The notes under the pieces were generated by a model. That model saw nothing but the letters and a program-made list of their open reading frames with translations. It did no database searches and was not told where the DNA came from. This document shows positions 9,312 to 17,348 of a stretch of DNA of 64,000 bases, piece after piece. The stretch covers positions 1,216,082 to 1,280,081 of the forward strand of contig NZ_FOLP01000001.1 in assembly GCF_900112425.1 (NCBI RefSeq), written 5' to 3'. Origin of the DNA: Variovorax sp. OK212 (GTDB taxonomy: Bacteria > Pseudomonadota > Gammaproteobacteria > Burkholderiales > Burkholderiaceae_C). Position numbers and translations under genes: made by a program. The stretch's first letter is position 1; each line of letters begins with the position of its first letter.

Positions 9312-9832
9312 TCCTGGGCGGTGGACGCGGCGCGCTCGTAGGTCACGAAGCTGAAGCCGATGCCTTCCTTGGCCGAGACATGCGACTCGCGCTGCGTTTC
9401 GCGCCAGGCGGCGGGGTCGAGCTCAGGCGCGTAGGCATCGCCTTCGTAGTCGCGCTCGAGCACGGTGACGACGGCGCGTTGCGCGAGCGGCTCGGCCTCG
9501 GCATAGATCTGCGCGCCGCCGATGACCCACACCTCCTGGAGCGCCGGTTGCGCGCAGGACGCGAACGCCTCCTGCAGGCTGCCCACGCGCTGTGCGCCTT
9601 CGGCCTGCCAGTCGGCCTGGCGCGTCACCACGATGTTCTGGCGGCCCGGCAGCGGCCGGAAGCGCGGCGGCAGCGAGTCCCAGGTCTTGCGGCCCATGAC
9701 CACGGGCGCGCCGGCGGTCTGCTGCTTGAAGTGCGCCATGTCCTCGGGCAGGTGCCAGGGAATGGCGTTGCCGGCGCCGATCACGCCGTTGGCTGCGCGC
9801 GCGAAGATGAGGTTGATGCGGGGCGTGTTCAT
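9308..9832 (-). CDS. folA: Dihydrofolate reductase
   Basis: Reduces dihydrofolate to tetrahydrofolate with NADPH, regenerating the cofactor oxidised by thymidylate synthase. The 174-aa product shows the family pattern: INLIFARAANGVIGAGNAIPWHLPEDMAHFK (Met20-loop region and the acidic catalytic residue in LPEDM), the NADPH-binding VVMGRKTWDSLP block, and VIGGAQIYAEAEP. It lies four bases downstream of thyA on the same strand and overlaps the App1-like gene by four, giving the order thyA-folA-App1. The thyA-folA pair is a textbook operon. Confidence 0.96.
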   Translation of the reverse strand: MNTPRINLIFARAANGVIGAGNAIPWHLPEDMAHFKQQTAGAPVVMGRKTWDSLPPRFRPLPGRQNIVVTRQADWQAEGAQRVGSLQEAFASCAQPALQEVWVIGGAQIYAEAEPLAQRAVVTVLERDYEGDAYAPELDPAAWRETQRESHVSAKEGIGFSFVTYERAASTAQE

Positions 9833-9836
9833 CGGC

Positions 9837-10676
9837 TCAAACCGCCACGGGTGCCTTGATCGGGTCGTGGTGCCGGTAGTCGAGCACCTCGAAGTCTTCG
9901 TACTGGTAGTCGAAGATCGACGCCGGCTTGCGCTTGATGTTCAGCGTGGGGTACGGGTAGGGCGTGCGGCTCAGTTGCAGCGCCACCTGCTCGGCGTGGT
10001 TGCTGTAGATGTGGCAGTCGCCGCCGGTCCAGATGAAGTCGCCCACGTCGAGTTCGCACTGCTGCGCCACCATGTGCGTGAGCAGCGCGTAGCTGGCGAT
10101 GTTGAAGGGCACGCCCAGGAAGATGTCGGCGCTGCGCTGGTAGAGCTGGCAGCTGAGCTTGCCGCGCTCGCCCTCGGCCTGCGGCGGTGCCACGTAGAAC
10201 TGGAAGAACGCGTGGCAGGGCATGAGCGCCATCTTCGACAGCTCGGCCACGTTCCATGCGCTCACGATGATGCGGCGCGAGTCGGGGTTGCTCTTCAGCG
10301 TCTTGATGACGTCGGCAATCTGGTCGATGTGGCCGCCGTCGGGCGTGGGCCAGCTGCGCCATTGCACGCCGTACACCGGGCCCAGGTCGCCGTCTTCGCG
10401 GGCCCATTCGTCCCAGATGGACACGCCGCGCTCCTTCAGCCAGTTGTTGTTGCTGGAGCCTGTCAGGAACCACAGCAGTTCCTGGATGATGGACTTCAGG
10501 TGCACCTTCTTCGTGGTGACCAGCGGGAAGCCCTCGTTCAGGTCGAAGCGCATCTGGTGGCCGAACACGCTCTTGGTGCCGGTGCCCGTGCGGTCGCTCT
10601 TGAACACGCCGTGCGTGTCGACGTGGCGCATGAAGTCTTCGTACTGGGAGCGGGTGGGGCGGGCGGGCGAGGTCAT
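9837..10676 (-). CDS. thyA: Thymidylate synthase
   Basis: Methylates dUMP to dTMP with methylene-tetrahydrofolate. The 279-aa protein matches the ThyA family in length and blocks: [28 protein letters not shown], the catalytic loop [10 protein letters not shown] with nucleophile Cys154, [20 protein letters not shown] and the nucleotide-binding GDCHIYSNH. The first ATG after the intergenic space is used. It heads the thyA-folA-App1 operon and is divergent, with only 36 bp between, from the nitrile hydratase genes, so the two promoters must overlap or one must lie within coding sequence. Confidence 0.96.
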   Translation of the reverse strand: MTSPARPTRSQYEDFMRHVDTHGVFKSDRTGTGTKSVFGHQMRFDLNEGFPLVTTKKVHLKSIIQELLWFLTGSSNNNWLKERGVSIWDEWAREDGDLGPVYGVQWRSWPTPDGGHIDQIADVIKTLKSNPDSRRIIVSAWNVAELSKMALMPCHAFFQFYVAPPQAEGERGKLSCQLYQRSADIFLGVPFNIASYALLTHMVAQQCELDVGDFIWTGGDCHIYSNHAEQVALQLSRTPYPYPTLNIKRKPASIFDYQYEDFEVLDYRHHDPIKAPVAV

Positions 10677-10712
10677 GTTGGGAATTTTACGGTCCGGCGC
10701 TAGCATCGGCCG

Positions 10713-11366
10713 ATGACCGGTCATGACCACTCCCACGACCATTCCCACGCGCATCCGGACGACCACGGCGCGCTCGGCGAGATGGACCTGCGCGTGCGCG
10801 CGCTCGAAACCGTGCTCACGCAGAAGGGCTACATCGACCCCGCCGCGCTCGACACGCTGATCGACACCTACCAGACCCGCATCGGCCCGCGCAACGGCGC
10901 GCGCGTGGTGGCGCGGGCCTGGGTCGACCCGGCCTTTCGCGAATGGCTGCTGGCCGATGCCACGGCGGCCATCGCCTCGCTGGGCTACACGGGCCGCCAG
11001 GGCGAACACATGGTGGCGGTGGAAAACACCGGCGACCTGCACCACATGGTGGTCTGCACCTTGTGCAGCTGCTACCCGTGGCCGGTGCTGGGCCTGCCGC
11101 CCACCTGGTACAAGAGCGCGCCGTACCGCTCGCGCGTGGTGAAAGACCCGCGCGGCGTGCTCGCCGACTTCGGCGTGACGCTGCCCGAGGCCACGCGCAT
11201 CCGCGTCTGGGACTCGACCGCCGAGGTGCGCTACCTCGTGATTCCGCAGCGGCCCGCGGGCACCGAAGGGCTGGGCGAAGACGAGCTCGCCGCGCTGGTC
11301 TCGCGCGATTCGATGATCGGCACGCGGCTGGTGGACGCACCGGTGCCAGAGGGGAGCCCGGCATGA
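10713..11366 (+). CDS. nthA: Cobalt-type nitrile hydratase alpha subunit
   Basis: Catalytic subunit of nitrile hydratase, which hydrates nitriles to amides. The metal claw is CTLCSC at Cys115-Cys120; in this family a Thr in the second position (CTLCSC) marks cobalt enzymes while CSLCSC marks iron enzymes, and Cys118/Ser119 sites are where the oxidised ligands form. Length (217 aa) is normal. The first 18 residues are very rich in His and Asp ([11 protein letters not shown]), which may help metal loading, though such tails occur in relatives. Its last codons overlap the beta gene by four bases. No amidase, nitrilase or aldoxime dehydratase is next to it, so the amide product must be handled elsewhere. 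Confidence 0.93.
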   Translation: MTGHDHSHDHSHAHPDDHGALGEMDLRVRALETVLTQKGYIDPAALDTLIDTYQTRIGPRNGARVVARAWVDPAFREWLLADATAAIASLGYTGRQGEHMVAVENTGDLHHMVVCTLCSCYPWPVLGLPPTWYKSAPYRSRVVKDPRGVLADFGVTLPEATRIRVWDSTAEVRYLVIPQRPAGTEGLGEDELAALVSRDSMIGTRLVDAPVPEGSPA

Positions 11367-12028
11367 GCTACGACACGCAGGCCGACCTCGGCGGCCAGCC
11401 GGGCTTCGGCAAGGTCGAGCCGGAGGCCGAGGGCGAGCTCTTCCATGCCGGCTGGGAGCCGCGCGCGCTGGCGCTCGTGCTGGCCATGGGCGCGACCGGC
11501 TCGTGGAACATCGATGCGAGCCGCGCCGTGCGCGAGACGCTGCCCGACTACCGCGACCTGAGCTACTACCAGATCTGGCTCGGCGCGCTCGAGCAGCTGA
11601 TGCTGCAGCGCGGCCAGATCTTTCCCGACGAGATCGCCGATGGCGAGATGCACCACCCGGCCGCGCCCGTGGCCCGCGTGCTGCAGGCGGCCAACGTGCC
11701 CGCCGTGCTCGCGAAGGGCTCGCCCACGGAGCGCCCCGAACCGGCCCCGGCGCGCTTCACTCTCGGCCAGCAGGTGCGCATGCACCTCGGCAAGGTCGAC
11801 CATCACACGCGGCTGCCCGGCTACGTGAAGGGCAAGCGCGGCACCGTCGTGCATCTGCATGGCGCGCATGTGTTCGCCGACGCGAATGCACAGGGGCTCG
11901 GCGAGCAGCCGCAGTGGCTCTACACCGTGGCGTTCGACGAGGCCGAGCTGTGGGGCGACACCGCGCCGCGGCAGAACCTGTCGGTGTCGGTCGATGCGTG
12001 GGAAAGCTACCTGGAGGCCGCCGCATGA
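11363..12028 (+). CDS. nthB: Nitrile hydratase beta subunit
   Basis: The 221-aa beta subunit forms the heterodimer with alpha and supplies arginines that hold the metal centre. Recognisable features are the N-terminal LGGQPGFG motif, the helical [20 protein letters not shown] region and the C-terminal SH3-like barrel beginning [10 protein letters not shown] with [11 protein letters not shown] and [13 protein letters not shown]. It overlaps the alpha gene by four bases upstream and the accessory gene by four downstream, so all three are translationally coupled. Family assignment is clear from sequence and from its place in the operon. Confidence 0.93.
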   Translation: MSYDTQADLGGQPGFGKVEPEAEGELFHAGWEPRALALVLAMGATGSWNIDASRAVRETLPDYRDLSYYQIWLGALEQLMLQRGQIFPDEIADGEMHHPAAPVARVLQAANVPAVLAKGSPTERPEPAPARFTLGQQVRMHLGKVDHHTRLPGYVKGKRGTVVHLHGAHVFADANAQGLGEQPQWLYTVAFDEAELWGDTAPRQNLSVSVDAWESYLEAAA

Positions 12029-12393
12029 CGGGCGATCGCATGCCCCTCGCACCCGGCATGCCACGCGATGCCGACGGGCCCGTGTTCAGCGCCCCGTGGG
12101 AGGCGCAGGCCTTCGCGATGACGCTCGCGTTGCATGAGCGCGGCCTGTTCACCTGGCCCGAATGGGCCGAGACGCTGGCCGCGCAGATCACGATGGCGCA
12201 GGCCGCGGGCGACCCGGACACGGGCGAGACCTATTACCGGCATTGGCTTGCGGCGCTGGAGACGCTGGTGGCCCGCAAGGGCGCGAGCTCGCACGACGAA
12301 CTCGCGCGCTATCGGCATGCCTGGGACCACGCGGCCGACCGCACGCCGCACGGGCAGCCGATCGAGCTGCGCGGCGAAGACTTTCCGGCCTGA
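12025..12393 (+). CDS. Nitrile hydratase accessory/activator protein
   Basis: A 122-aa protein related to the N-terminal half of nitrile hydratase beta subunits, the class of small accessory proteins (P14K/NhlE-like) that load cobalt and drive self-subunit swapping during maturation. The characteristic blocks are PVFSAPWEAQAFAMTLALHERGLFTWPEWAETL and ETYYRHWLAALETLV. It follows beta with a four-base overlap, the usual gene order for cobalt enzymes. No metal-binding cysteine is present, in agreement with the family. The three-gene operon ends here and is followed by intergenic repeats. Confidence 0.88.
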   Translation: MTGDRMPLAPGMPRDADGPVFSAPWEAQAFAMTLALHERGLFTWPEWAETLAAQITMAQAAGDPDTGETYYRHWLAALETLVARKGASSHDELARYRHAWDHAADRTPHGQPIELRGEDFPA

Positions 12394-12402
12394 GCGTGTT
12401 GC

Positions 12403-12675
12403 CTTGCTCCTTCCCCCTTTGGGGGAAGGGTGGGATGGGGGCAGCACCCAACGAGCGCAATGAATGGGTCGAGGCCGCCGTGCCCCCACCCCGACCCTCC
12501 CCCGGAAGGGGAGGGAGAAACACCCGAAGCCTGGACGCGGACGTGTCTGGTGATCTTGCTCCTTCCCCCTTTGGGGAAGGCTGGGATGGGGGCAACACCC
12601 AACGAGCGCAATGAATGGGTCGAGGCCGTCGTGCCCCCACCCCGACCCTCCCCCGGGAGGGGAGGGAGAAACACC
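12403..12675. repeat. Two tandem copies of a ~120-bp palindromic intergenic repeat
   Basis: Two direct copies, 12403-12525 and 12555-12675, are nearly identical. Each begins with a short palindrome around CTTCCCCCTTTGGGGGAAG, continues with GGGATGGGGGCA and CCCAACGAGCGCAATGAATG, and ends with a second palindrome around CCTCCCCCGG and GGGAGGG then AGAAACACC. They are separated by a 29-bp unique spacer. The whole unit fills the space between the convergent nitrile hydratase and FAD-oxidase genes and looks like a REP/BIME-type element. The open frames across it are artefacts of the repeat. Confidence 0.85.
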
Positions 12676-12690
12676 CCGCGACCTCGCGCG

Positions 12691-14118
12691 CTAGACGCGG
12701 ATCACCCGGCCCGGATTCAGGATGTTCTTCGGGTCCAGCCCGCGCTTGATCGCCCGCATCATCTCCAGCGCCACCGGCGACTTGTGCTTCTCGAGCTTGT
12801 CGACCTTCAGCGAACCCACGCCGTGCTCGGCGGAGAACGAGCCGCCGAACTTCTCAACCGCGTCGTACACCAGCGTGTTGATGCGCTCTTCCTCGTTCTT
12901 CAGGAAGGCCTTGGTGTCGATGTTCTCCGGCGCCTGCACGTTGTAGTGCAGGTTGCCGTCGCCCAGGTGGCCGAAGTTCACCAGGCGCACGCCGTCGATC
13001 TCGCGCCTGAGCAGCGCATCGGTCTCTTCCACGAAGGCCGGAATGCGCGACACCGGAATCGAGATGTCGTGCTTGATGTTCAGACCTTCCTCGGCCTGCG
13101 CGAGCGGAATGCTCTCGCGGATGTGCCACAGCTGGTGCGCCTGCGTGAGGTTCTCGGCCACCACCGCGTCGGTCACGCAGCCGTCCTCGAAGGCGGTTTC
13201 CAGCAGCGCCTCGAAGCGCGCGCGGGCATGGTCCTCGGACTCGTTGTCGGAGTTCTCCAGCAGCACGCAGTACGGCACCGCCTCGTCCTTGATGAAGGGC
13301 ACGCGCAGCTGCGGCATGTGCTTGTCGACCAGGCTCAGCGCGAACTTGCCCATCACCTCGAAGCCCGTGAGGCCCGAGCCCAGGTGCTTGTGCGCCAGGC
13401 CCAGCAGCGTCACCGCGTGGTCGAGCGAGGGCACGGCGGCCCAGGCGGTGAGTTGCGCGGCGGGCAGCGGGTAGAGCTTCATGGTCGCCGCGGTGATGAC
13501 GCCCAGCGTGCCTTCGCTGCCGATGACCAGGTCGCGCAGGTCGTAGCCGGTGTTGTCCTTGCGCAGGCCGCTGGTGCCCTCCCAGATCTCGCCCTGCGGC
13601 GTGACCACTTCCAGCCCCAGGCACAGCTCGCGCGTGTTGCCGTAGCGAACCACCTGCGTGCCGCCCGCGTTGGTGGCCAGGTTGCCGCCGATGGTGCAGC
13701 TGCCTTCGGCCGCCAGGCTCAGCGGGAACAGGAAGCCGGCTTTCTCTGCCGTCTCCTGCAGCGTCTGCAGGATGCAGCCGGCCTCCACCGTCATGGTGAG
13801 GTTGGCGCCGTCGATGGTGCGCACCGTGTTCAGGCGCTGCAGGCTCAGCACCACCTGCGTGCCGCTCTCGTCCGGAATCGAACCGACCGCCAGGCCGGTG
13901 TTGCCGCCCTGCGGAACGACGGCCGTGCCGGCGGCCGCGCAGGCCTTGACCACGTCGGCCACCTGCTGCGTGGTGCCGGGGCGCACCACGGCCAGCGACT
14001 TGCCGCGCGCGCGCTTGCGCCAGTCCTGCTCGTAGGCCGTGAGGTCACCCTCGTTCAGTACGTGCGCGGCGCCGACGATGGCGCGCAGTTGGTCGATCAG
14101 GTCGGAAGAAGTGGTCAT
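12691..14118 (-). CDS. FAD-binding oxidase, GlcD/D-lactate dehydrogenase family
   Basis: A 475-aa flavoprotein oxidising a 2-hydroxy acid such as D-lactate, glycolate or D-2-hydroxyglutarate. The N-terminal FAD_binding_4 (PCMH) domain shows VVRPGTTQQVADVVKAC, VPQGGNTGL, EGSCTIGGNLATNAGG and GSEGTLGVITAA; the C-terminal oxidase domain ends with HLGDGNLHYNV, the acidic FSAEHGVGSLK and LDPKNILNPGRV. Length fits single-chain members such as the D-2-hydroxyglutarate dehydrogenase group; no Fe-S domain is attached. It overlaps the upstream DUF2069 gene by four bases. The exact substrate cannot be told from sequence. Confidence 0.88.
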   Translation of the reverse strand: MTTSSDLIDQLRAIVGAAHVLNEGDLTAYEQDWRKRARGKSLAVVRPGTTQQVADVVKACAAAGTAVVPQGGNTGLAVGSIPDESGTQVVLSLQRLNTVRTIDGANLTMTVEAGCILQTLQETAEKAGFLFPLSLAAEGSCTIGGNLATNAGGTQVVRYGNTRELCLGLEVVTPQGEIWEGTSGLRKDNTGYDLRDLVIGSEGTLGVITAATMKLYPLPAAQLTAWAAVPSLDHAVTLLGLAHKHLGSGLTGFEVMGKFALSLVDKHMPQLRVPFIKDEAVPYCVLLENSDNESEDHARARFEALLETAFEDGCVTDAVVAENLTQAHQLWHIRESIPLAQAEEGLNIKHDISIPVSRIPAFVEETDALLRREIDGVRLVNFGHLGDGNLHYNVQAPENIDTKAFLKNEEERINTLVYDAVEKFGGSFSAEHGVGSLKVDKLEKHKSPVALEMMRAIKRGLDPKNILNPGRVIRV

Positions 14119-14540
14119 TGGGCAGAAGCCTCCAGTTGTCGGGCCGCGGCAGCGGTGGCCGCGGCCGCCTTGGCATGGCGCAGGCGCAGCCGCACATGCC
14201 ATGCGCAGGCGGCGAAGAGCACGAGGCACAGCAGCACCTCGACCAGCGCGAGCGCCTGGCCCGTGCGGTTGATGTCGCTCCAGGCGCGCACCACGCCCTC
14301 GGTGAAATAGAGCCAGACCATCAGGCTGACCCAGCGGTAGGTGTACATGCGGTTCTTCCACAGGCCCGCCAGCGGAATGACCAGCGGCAGCACCTTCAGC
14401 GCCAGCAGCGAGCCGCCGGGGCGCAGCGGCGCCAGCCACAACTCCCAGGCCAGGCCCAGCACGATGAGGCCGAGCACGCTGCCCACGGCGGCCCAGCGGG
14501 TCGCGCGTACGGAGGAGGGCGGGAGAGGAGTGTCGGACAC
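14115..14540 (-). CDS. DUF2069 small integral membrane protein
   Basis: A 141-aa membrane protein with four hydrophobic helices (near 18-38, 45-62, 70-88 and 100-118 of the product) and a charged Ala-rich tail; it matches the DUF2069 pattern, including the KNRMYTYRW loop and WLYFTEGVVRAWSD. No ATG is available in a suitable position; a GTG giving VSDTPLPPSS is the most likely start, without a strong ribosome site. The gene overlaps the FAD oxidase start by four bases, so the two are coupled. It diverges from the YihY gene. Function unknown. Confidence 0.72.
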   Translation of the reverse strand: MSDTPLPPSSVRATRWAAVGSVLGLIVLGLAWELWLAPLRPGGSLLALKVLPLVIPLAGLWKNRMYTYRWVSLMVWLYFTEGVVRAWSDINRTGQALALVEVLLCLVLFAACAWHVRLRLRHAKAAAATAAAARQLEASAQ

Positions 14541-14627
14541 GGTGGGGAGTGGACAGCGAGGAAAGAGAGGCGCGCCCGGCGGTCGGTGCCGGGCGCGACG
14601 AAAAGAGCGGATGGCATGATACCGGCC

Positions 14628-15827
14628 ATGAATCGTCGGCAGCTTTGGAGGGATCTTTCGCGCTTTCCGTGGCGCAACACCGCAGCGGTGCTGGGCGAGC
14701 GTTTTCGCGAAGACAAGCTCGGCCTCACGGCCAGCAGCCTGACCTTCACCACGACCATTGCGATGGTGCCGTTCTTCACCGTGGCGCTGGCGCTGTTCAC
14801 GGTGTTCCCGATGTTCGCCAAGATGCAGGGCCGCCTGCAGCGCTGGCTCATCGAGAGCCTGATTCCCGAGAACATCTCGCGCCAGGTGCTCGGCTACCTC
14901 AACCAGTTCGCGAGCAAGGCCAGCGGGCTGGGCATTGCGGGCCTGGTCGTGCTGGTGATCACGGCCATTGCGCTGATCCTCACGATCGACAAGACGCTCA
15001 ACAACATCTGGCGCGTGCGCACGCCGCGGCCCTTCGCGCAGCGGGTGCTCATCTATTGGGCAGCCATCACGCTGGGGCCGGTCATCCTGGCGGTGAGCCT
15101 GTCGACCACCTCGTACGTGGTCTCGGCCACCAGCGACGTGGTGGGGCGCGGCATGGTGAAGCTGTTCTTCGACACCTTCGAGTTCGCGCTGCTGGCGGTG
15201 GGCATGGCGTCGCTGTACCACTACGTGCCCAACACCAACGTGCGCTGGTCGCATGCCTGGGCCGGCGGCATCTTCGTGGCGGCGGCCATCGAGATCGCCA
15301 AGCGCGTGCTGGGCTACTACCTGAGCCTGGTGCCGACCTATTCGGTGCTGTACGGCGCGTTCGCCACCTTCCCGATATTGCTGGTCTGGATCTACGTGGC
15401 CTGGGTGATCGTGCTGCTCGGCGCGGTGATTGCGGCCTACCTGCCGAGCCTGCTGACGGGCGTGGCGCGGCGCGGCGGCGCGGCGGGCTGGCCGCTGCAG
15501 CTGGCCATGGAAACGCTGCAGCACCTGGCCCGCGCGCAGGCCACGCCGGCCAAGGGCATGGGCGCGACCGAACTGGTGACGCGCATGCGGGTCGACGCGC
15601 TGCAGTTGGCGCCGGTGCTCGAGACGCTGGTGGTGCTCGACTGGATCGGGCCGCTGGCCGAAGAGCCCGCCAACGAGGACCCGCGCTACGTGCTGCTCGC
15701 GGACCCGTCGACCTCGATCGAGCCGCTGCTCAAGGAACTGATGATGCCCCGGGCCGAGCCGCTCGAAGACCTCTGGCAAAAGGGCCCGTTGCGCACGCTG
15801 CGCCTGGGTGACGTGCTATTGATCTAG
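14628..15827 (+). CDS. YihY/UPF0761 family inner-membrane protein
   Basis: A 399-aa polytopic membrane protein of the YihY family, formerly called BrkB or ribonuclease BN-like by mistake. The family core is visible from SLTFTTTIAMVPFFTVALALF through DKTLNNIWRVR, then LIYWAAITLGPVILAVSL, WSHAWAGGIFVAAAIEI and the YSVLYGAFATFPILLVWIYVAWVIVLLGA block, giving six TM helices. A soluble C-terminal extension of about 120 residues resembles a winged-helix region. The start at MNRRQLWRD is preferred; an in-frame ATG four codons upstream is possible. The role is unknown. Confidence 0.88.
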   Translation: MNRRQLWRDLSRFPWRNTAAVLGERFREDKLGLTASSLTFTTTIAMVPFFTVALALFTVFPMFAKMQGRLQRWLIESLIPENISRQVLGYLNQFASKASGLGIAGLVVLVITAIALILTIDKTLNNIWRVRTPRPFAQRVLIYWAAITLGPVILAVSLSTTSYVVSATSDVVGRGMVKLFFDTFEFALLAVGMASLYHYVPNTNVRWSHAWAGGIFVAAAIEIAKRVLGYYLSLVPTYSVLYGAFATFPILLVWIYVAWVIVLLGAVIAAYLPSLLTGVARRGGAAGWPLQLAMETLQHLARAQATPAKGMGATELVTRMRVDALQLAPVLETLVVLDWIGPLAEEPANEDPRYVLLADPSTSIEPLLKELMMPRAEPLEDLWQKGPLRTLRLGDVLLI

Positions 15828-15848
15828 GAGCGAATGAGCGGGCAGCGG

Positions 15849-16187
15849 CTAGATCTTCACCCGGCCGAGCCAGATGTCGCGGTACATCGTCCAGTCGCCC
15901 ATGAACGAGTACAGCGGCCGCTTGAACGAGGCCGGCTTGTTCTTCTCGAACCCGAAGTGCCCGACCCAGGCGAAGCCGTAGCCCGCCACCATCCCGGCCA
16001 GCAGCCACCACGGGTTGAGCGTGACCACCAGCGCCACCAGGCACAGCAGCGACAGCGTCGAGCCCGCGAAGTGCAGCCGGCGGCAGGTGCGGTCGGCGTG
16101 CTCGGTCAGGTAGAACGGATAGAACTCCGCAAAGCTCTTGAAACGTCGCGGATCGACTGCAGATCCTGGGGCGGTCGTGGTGTTCAT
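15849..16187 (-). CDS. Mpo1-like (DUF962) membrane protein
   Basis: A 112-aa protein of the DUF962 family, which includes yeast Mpo1, an iron-dependent 2-hydroxy-fatty-acid dioxygenase of fatty-acid alpha-oxidation. Conserved marks are FAEFYPFYLTEH, RRLHFAGS at the start of the first TM helix, WVGHFGFEKNKPASF and the C-terminal YSFMGDWTMYRDI. The histidines of these motifs are the proposed iron ligands. Two TM helices are predicted. It stands alone, convergent with the YihY gene and divergent from the thioredoxin-like gene. The activity is a family inference only. Confidence 0.82.
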   Translation of the reverse strand: MNTTTAPGSAVDPRRFKSFAEFYPFYLTEHADRTCRRLHFAGSTLSLLCLVALVVTLNPWWLLAGMVAGYGFAWVGHFGFEKNKPASFKRPLYSFMGDWTMYRDIWLGRVKI

Positions 16188-16289
16188 GGTGCGAGCCTCC
16201 TGTGCCCTTTCAGGAGGGCTTGGCCATAATAGCCACGACGTCCCGATGGCACCATCCGGCCCTTCCTTCCCACCTTCGACGCATCGACC

Positions 16290-16673
16290 TTGAGCGCACT
16301 CCTGAGTACCACCGAATCGGCCGGGCCCGCCAGCGACGCGCTGTGGGTCGTGTGCCTGTGCGCCGAATGGTGCGGCACCTGCCGCGACTACCGGCCGCTG
16401 CTCGAGCAGGTGGCGCGCGCGCATCCGCAGCTGCGCTTCGCCTGGGTCGACATCGAGGACCACGCCGACATCGCCGACGCCTTCGACGTCGAGACCTTCC
16501 CCACCTTGCTGGTGGCGGGCGCCGAGGGCACCCGCTTCCTCGGCCCGCTGCTGCCGCATGCGGAAACCCTCTCGCGCATGCTCGGTGCGCTGCAGCCGCC
16601 CAAGCCGTCGAGCCTCGACGTCGACCTGCTGCTGGCGGTGCTCGACAAGAAGCCGACCGTCTTCGCGGTCTGA
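16290..16673 (+). CDS. Thioredoxin-like protein
   Basis: A 127-aa cytoplasmic thioredoxin-fold protein with active-site motif WCGTC (Cys28, Cys31) and the cis-proline strand FPTLLVAG. The active-site loop differs from the standard WCGPC of thioredoxin, so its redox potential and partners may differ. Another pair, CLC, lies just before it. The only usable start is a TTG; no better upstream codon exists in frame. It is followed after 11 bp by a NAD(P)-binding protein gene on the same strand. No signal peptide is present. Partner unknown. Confidence 0.8.
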   Translation: MSALLSTTESAGPASDALWVVCLCAEWCGTCRDYRPLLEQVARAHPQLRFAWVDIEDHADIADAFDVETFPTLLVAGAEGTRFLGPLLPHAETLSRMLGALQPPKPSSLDVDLLLAVLDKKPTVFAV

Positions 16674-16684
16674 CCGGAACCCTC

Positions 16685-17347
16685 ATGAAAATCCTGATTT
16701 TTGGCGCCACCGGCATGGTGGGCCAGGGCGTGCTGCGCGAGTGCCTGCTGGCGCCCGATGTGCAGAGCGTGGTCGCGGTCGGCCGCAACCCCACGGGGCA
16801 GCAGCACGCGAAGCTGCGCGACCTGGTGCACAAGGACATGTACGACTACAGCGCCATCGAGCCGCAGCTGCAGGGCTTCGACGCCTGCTTCTTCTGCCTG
16901 GGCGTGTCGTCCGTCGGCATGAAGGAGCCCGAGTACAAGCGCATCACGTACGACCTGACGCTGGCCGCGGCCACCGTGCTCGCGCGGCTCAACCCCGGCA
17001 TGACCTTCACCTACGTGACGGGCGCCGGCACCGACAGCAGCGAGCGCGGCACCAGCATGTGGGCACGCGTGAAGGGCGCCACAGAGAACGCCTTGCTGCG
17101 CCTGCCGTTCAAGGCGGCCTACATGTTCCGCCCCGGCATGATCCAGCCGCTGCACGGCGTGCGCTCCAAGACCCCGCTGTACGACGCGGCCATCGTCGTG
17201 CTCAAGCCGGTGCTGGGGCTGGCCTACCGGTGGTGGCCCCACAGGGTGACGACCACCGAGAAGCTCGGCCGCGCGATGCTGGCCGTGGCGCGCAAGGGCG
17301 CGCCGAAAGTGGTGCTCGACCCGGCGGACATCAACGCGCTGGGCTGA
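16685..17347 (+). CDS. NAD(P)-binding Rossmann-fold protein (atypical SDR)
   Basis: A 220-aa short-chain-dehydrogenase-like protein. The nucleotide-binding motif is GATGMVGQG at residues 7-15, directly after the initial beta strand MKILIF; GRNPTG follows the second strand. The catalytic YxxxK is not clearly present (a VTGAGTDSSE segment stands where the Ser lies), so it belongs to the atypical, NmrA/HTATIP2-like group rather than to classical SDRs. It lies between the thioredoxin-like gene and a Bug-family gene, all on the same strand with minimal spacing, suggesting a small operon. Substrate unknown. Confidence 0.8.
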   Translation: MKILIFGATGMVGQGVLRECLLAPDVQSVVAVGRNPTGQQHAKLRDLVHKDMYDYSAIEPQLQGFDACFFCLGVSSVGMKEPEYKRITYDLTLAAATVLARLNPGMTFTYVTGAGTDSSERGTSMWARVKGATENALLRLPFKAAYMFRPGMIQPLHGVRSKTPLYDAAIVVLKPVLGLAYRWWPHRVTTTEKLGRAMLAVARKGAPKVVLDPADINALG

Positions 17348-17348
17348 G

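Noticed and set aside
12430..12690. Reading frames across the 12.4-kb repeats as a protein gene
   Set aside because: Frames consist of repeat units, differ between copies, and lack a ribosome site.
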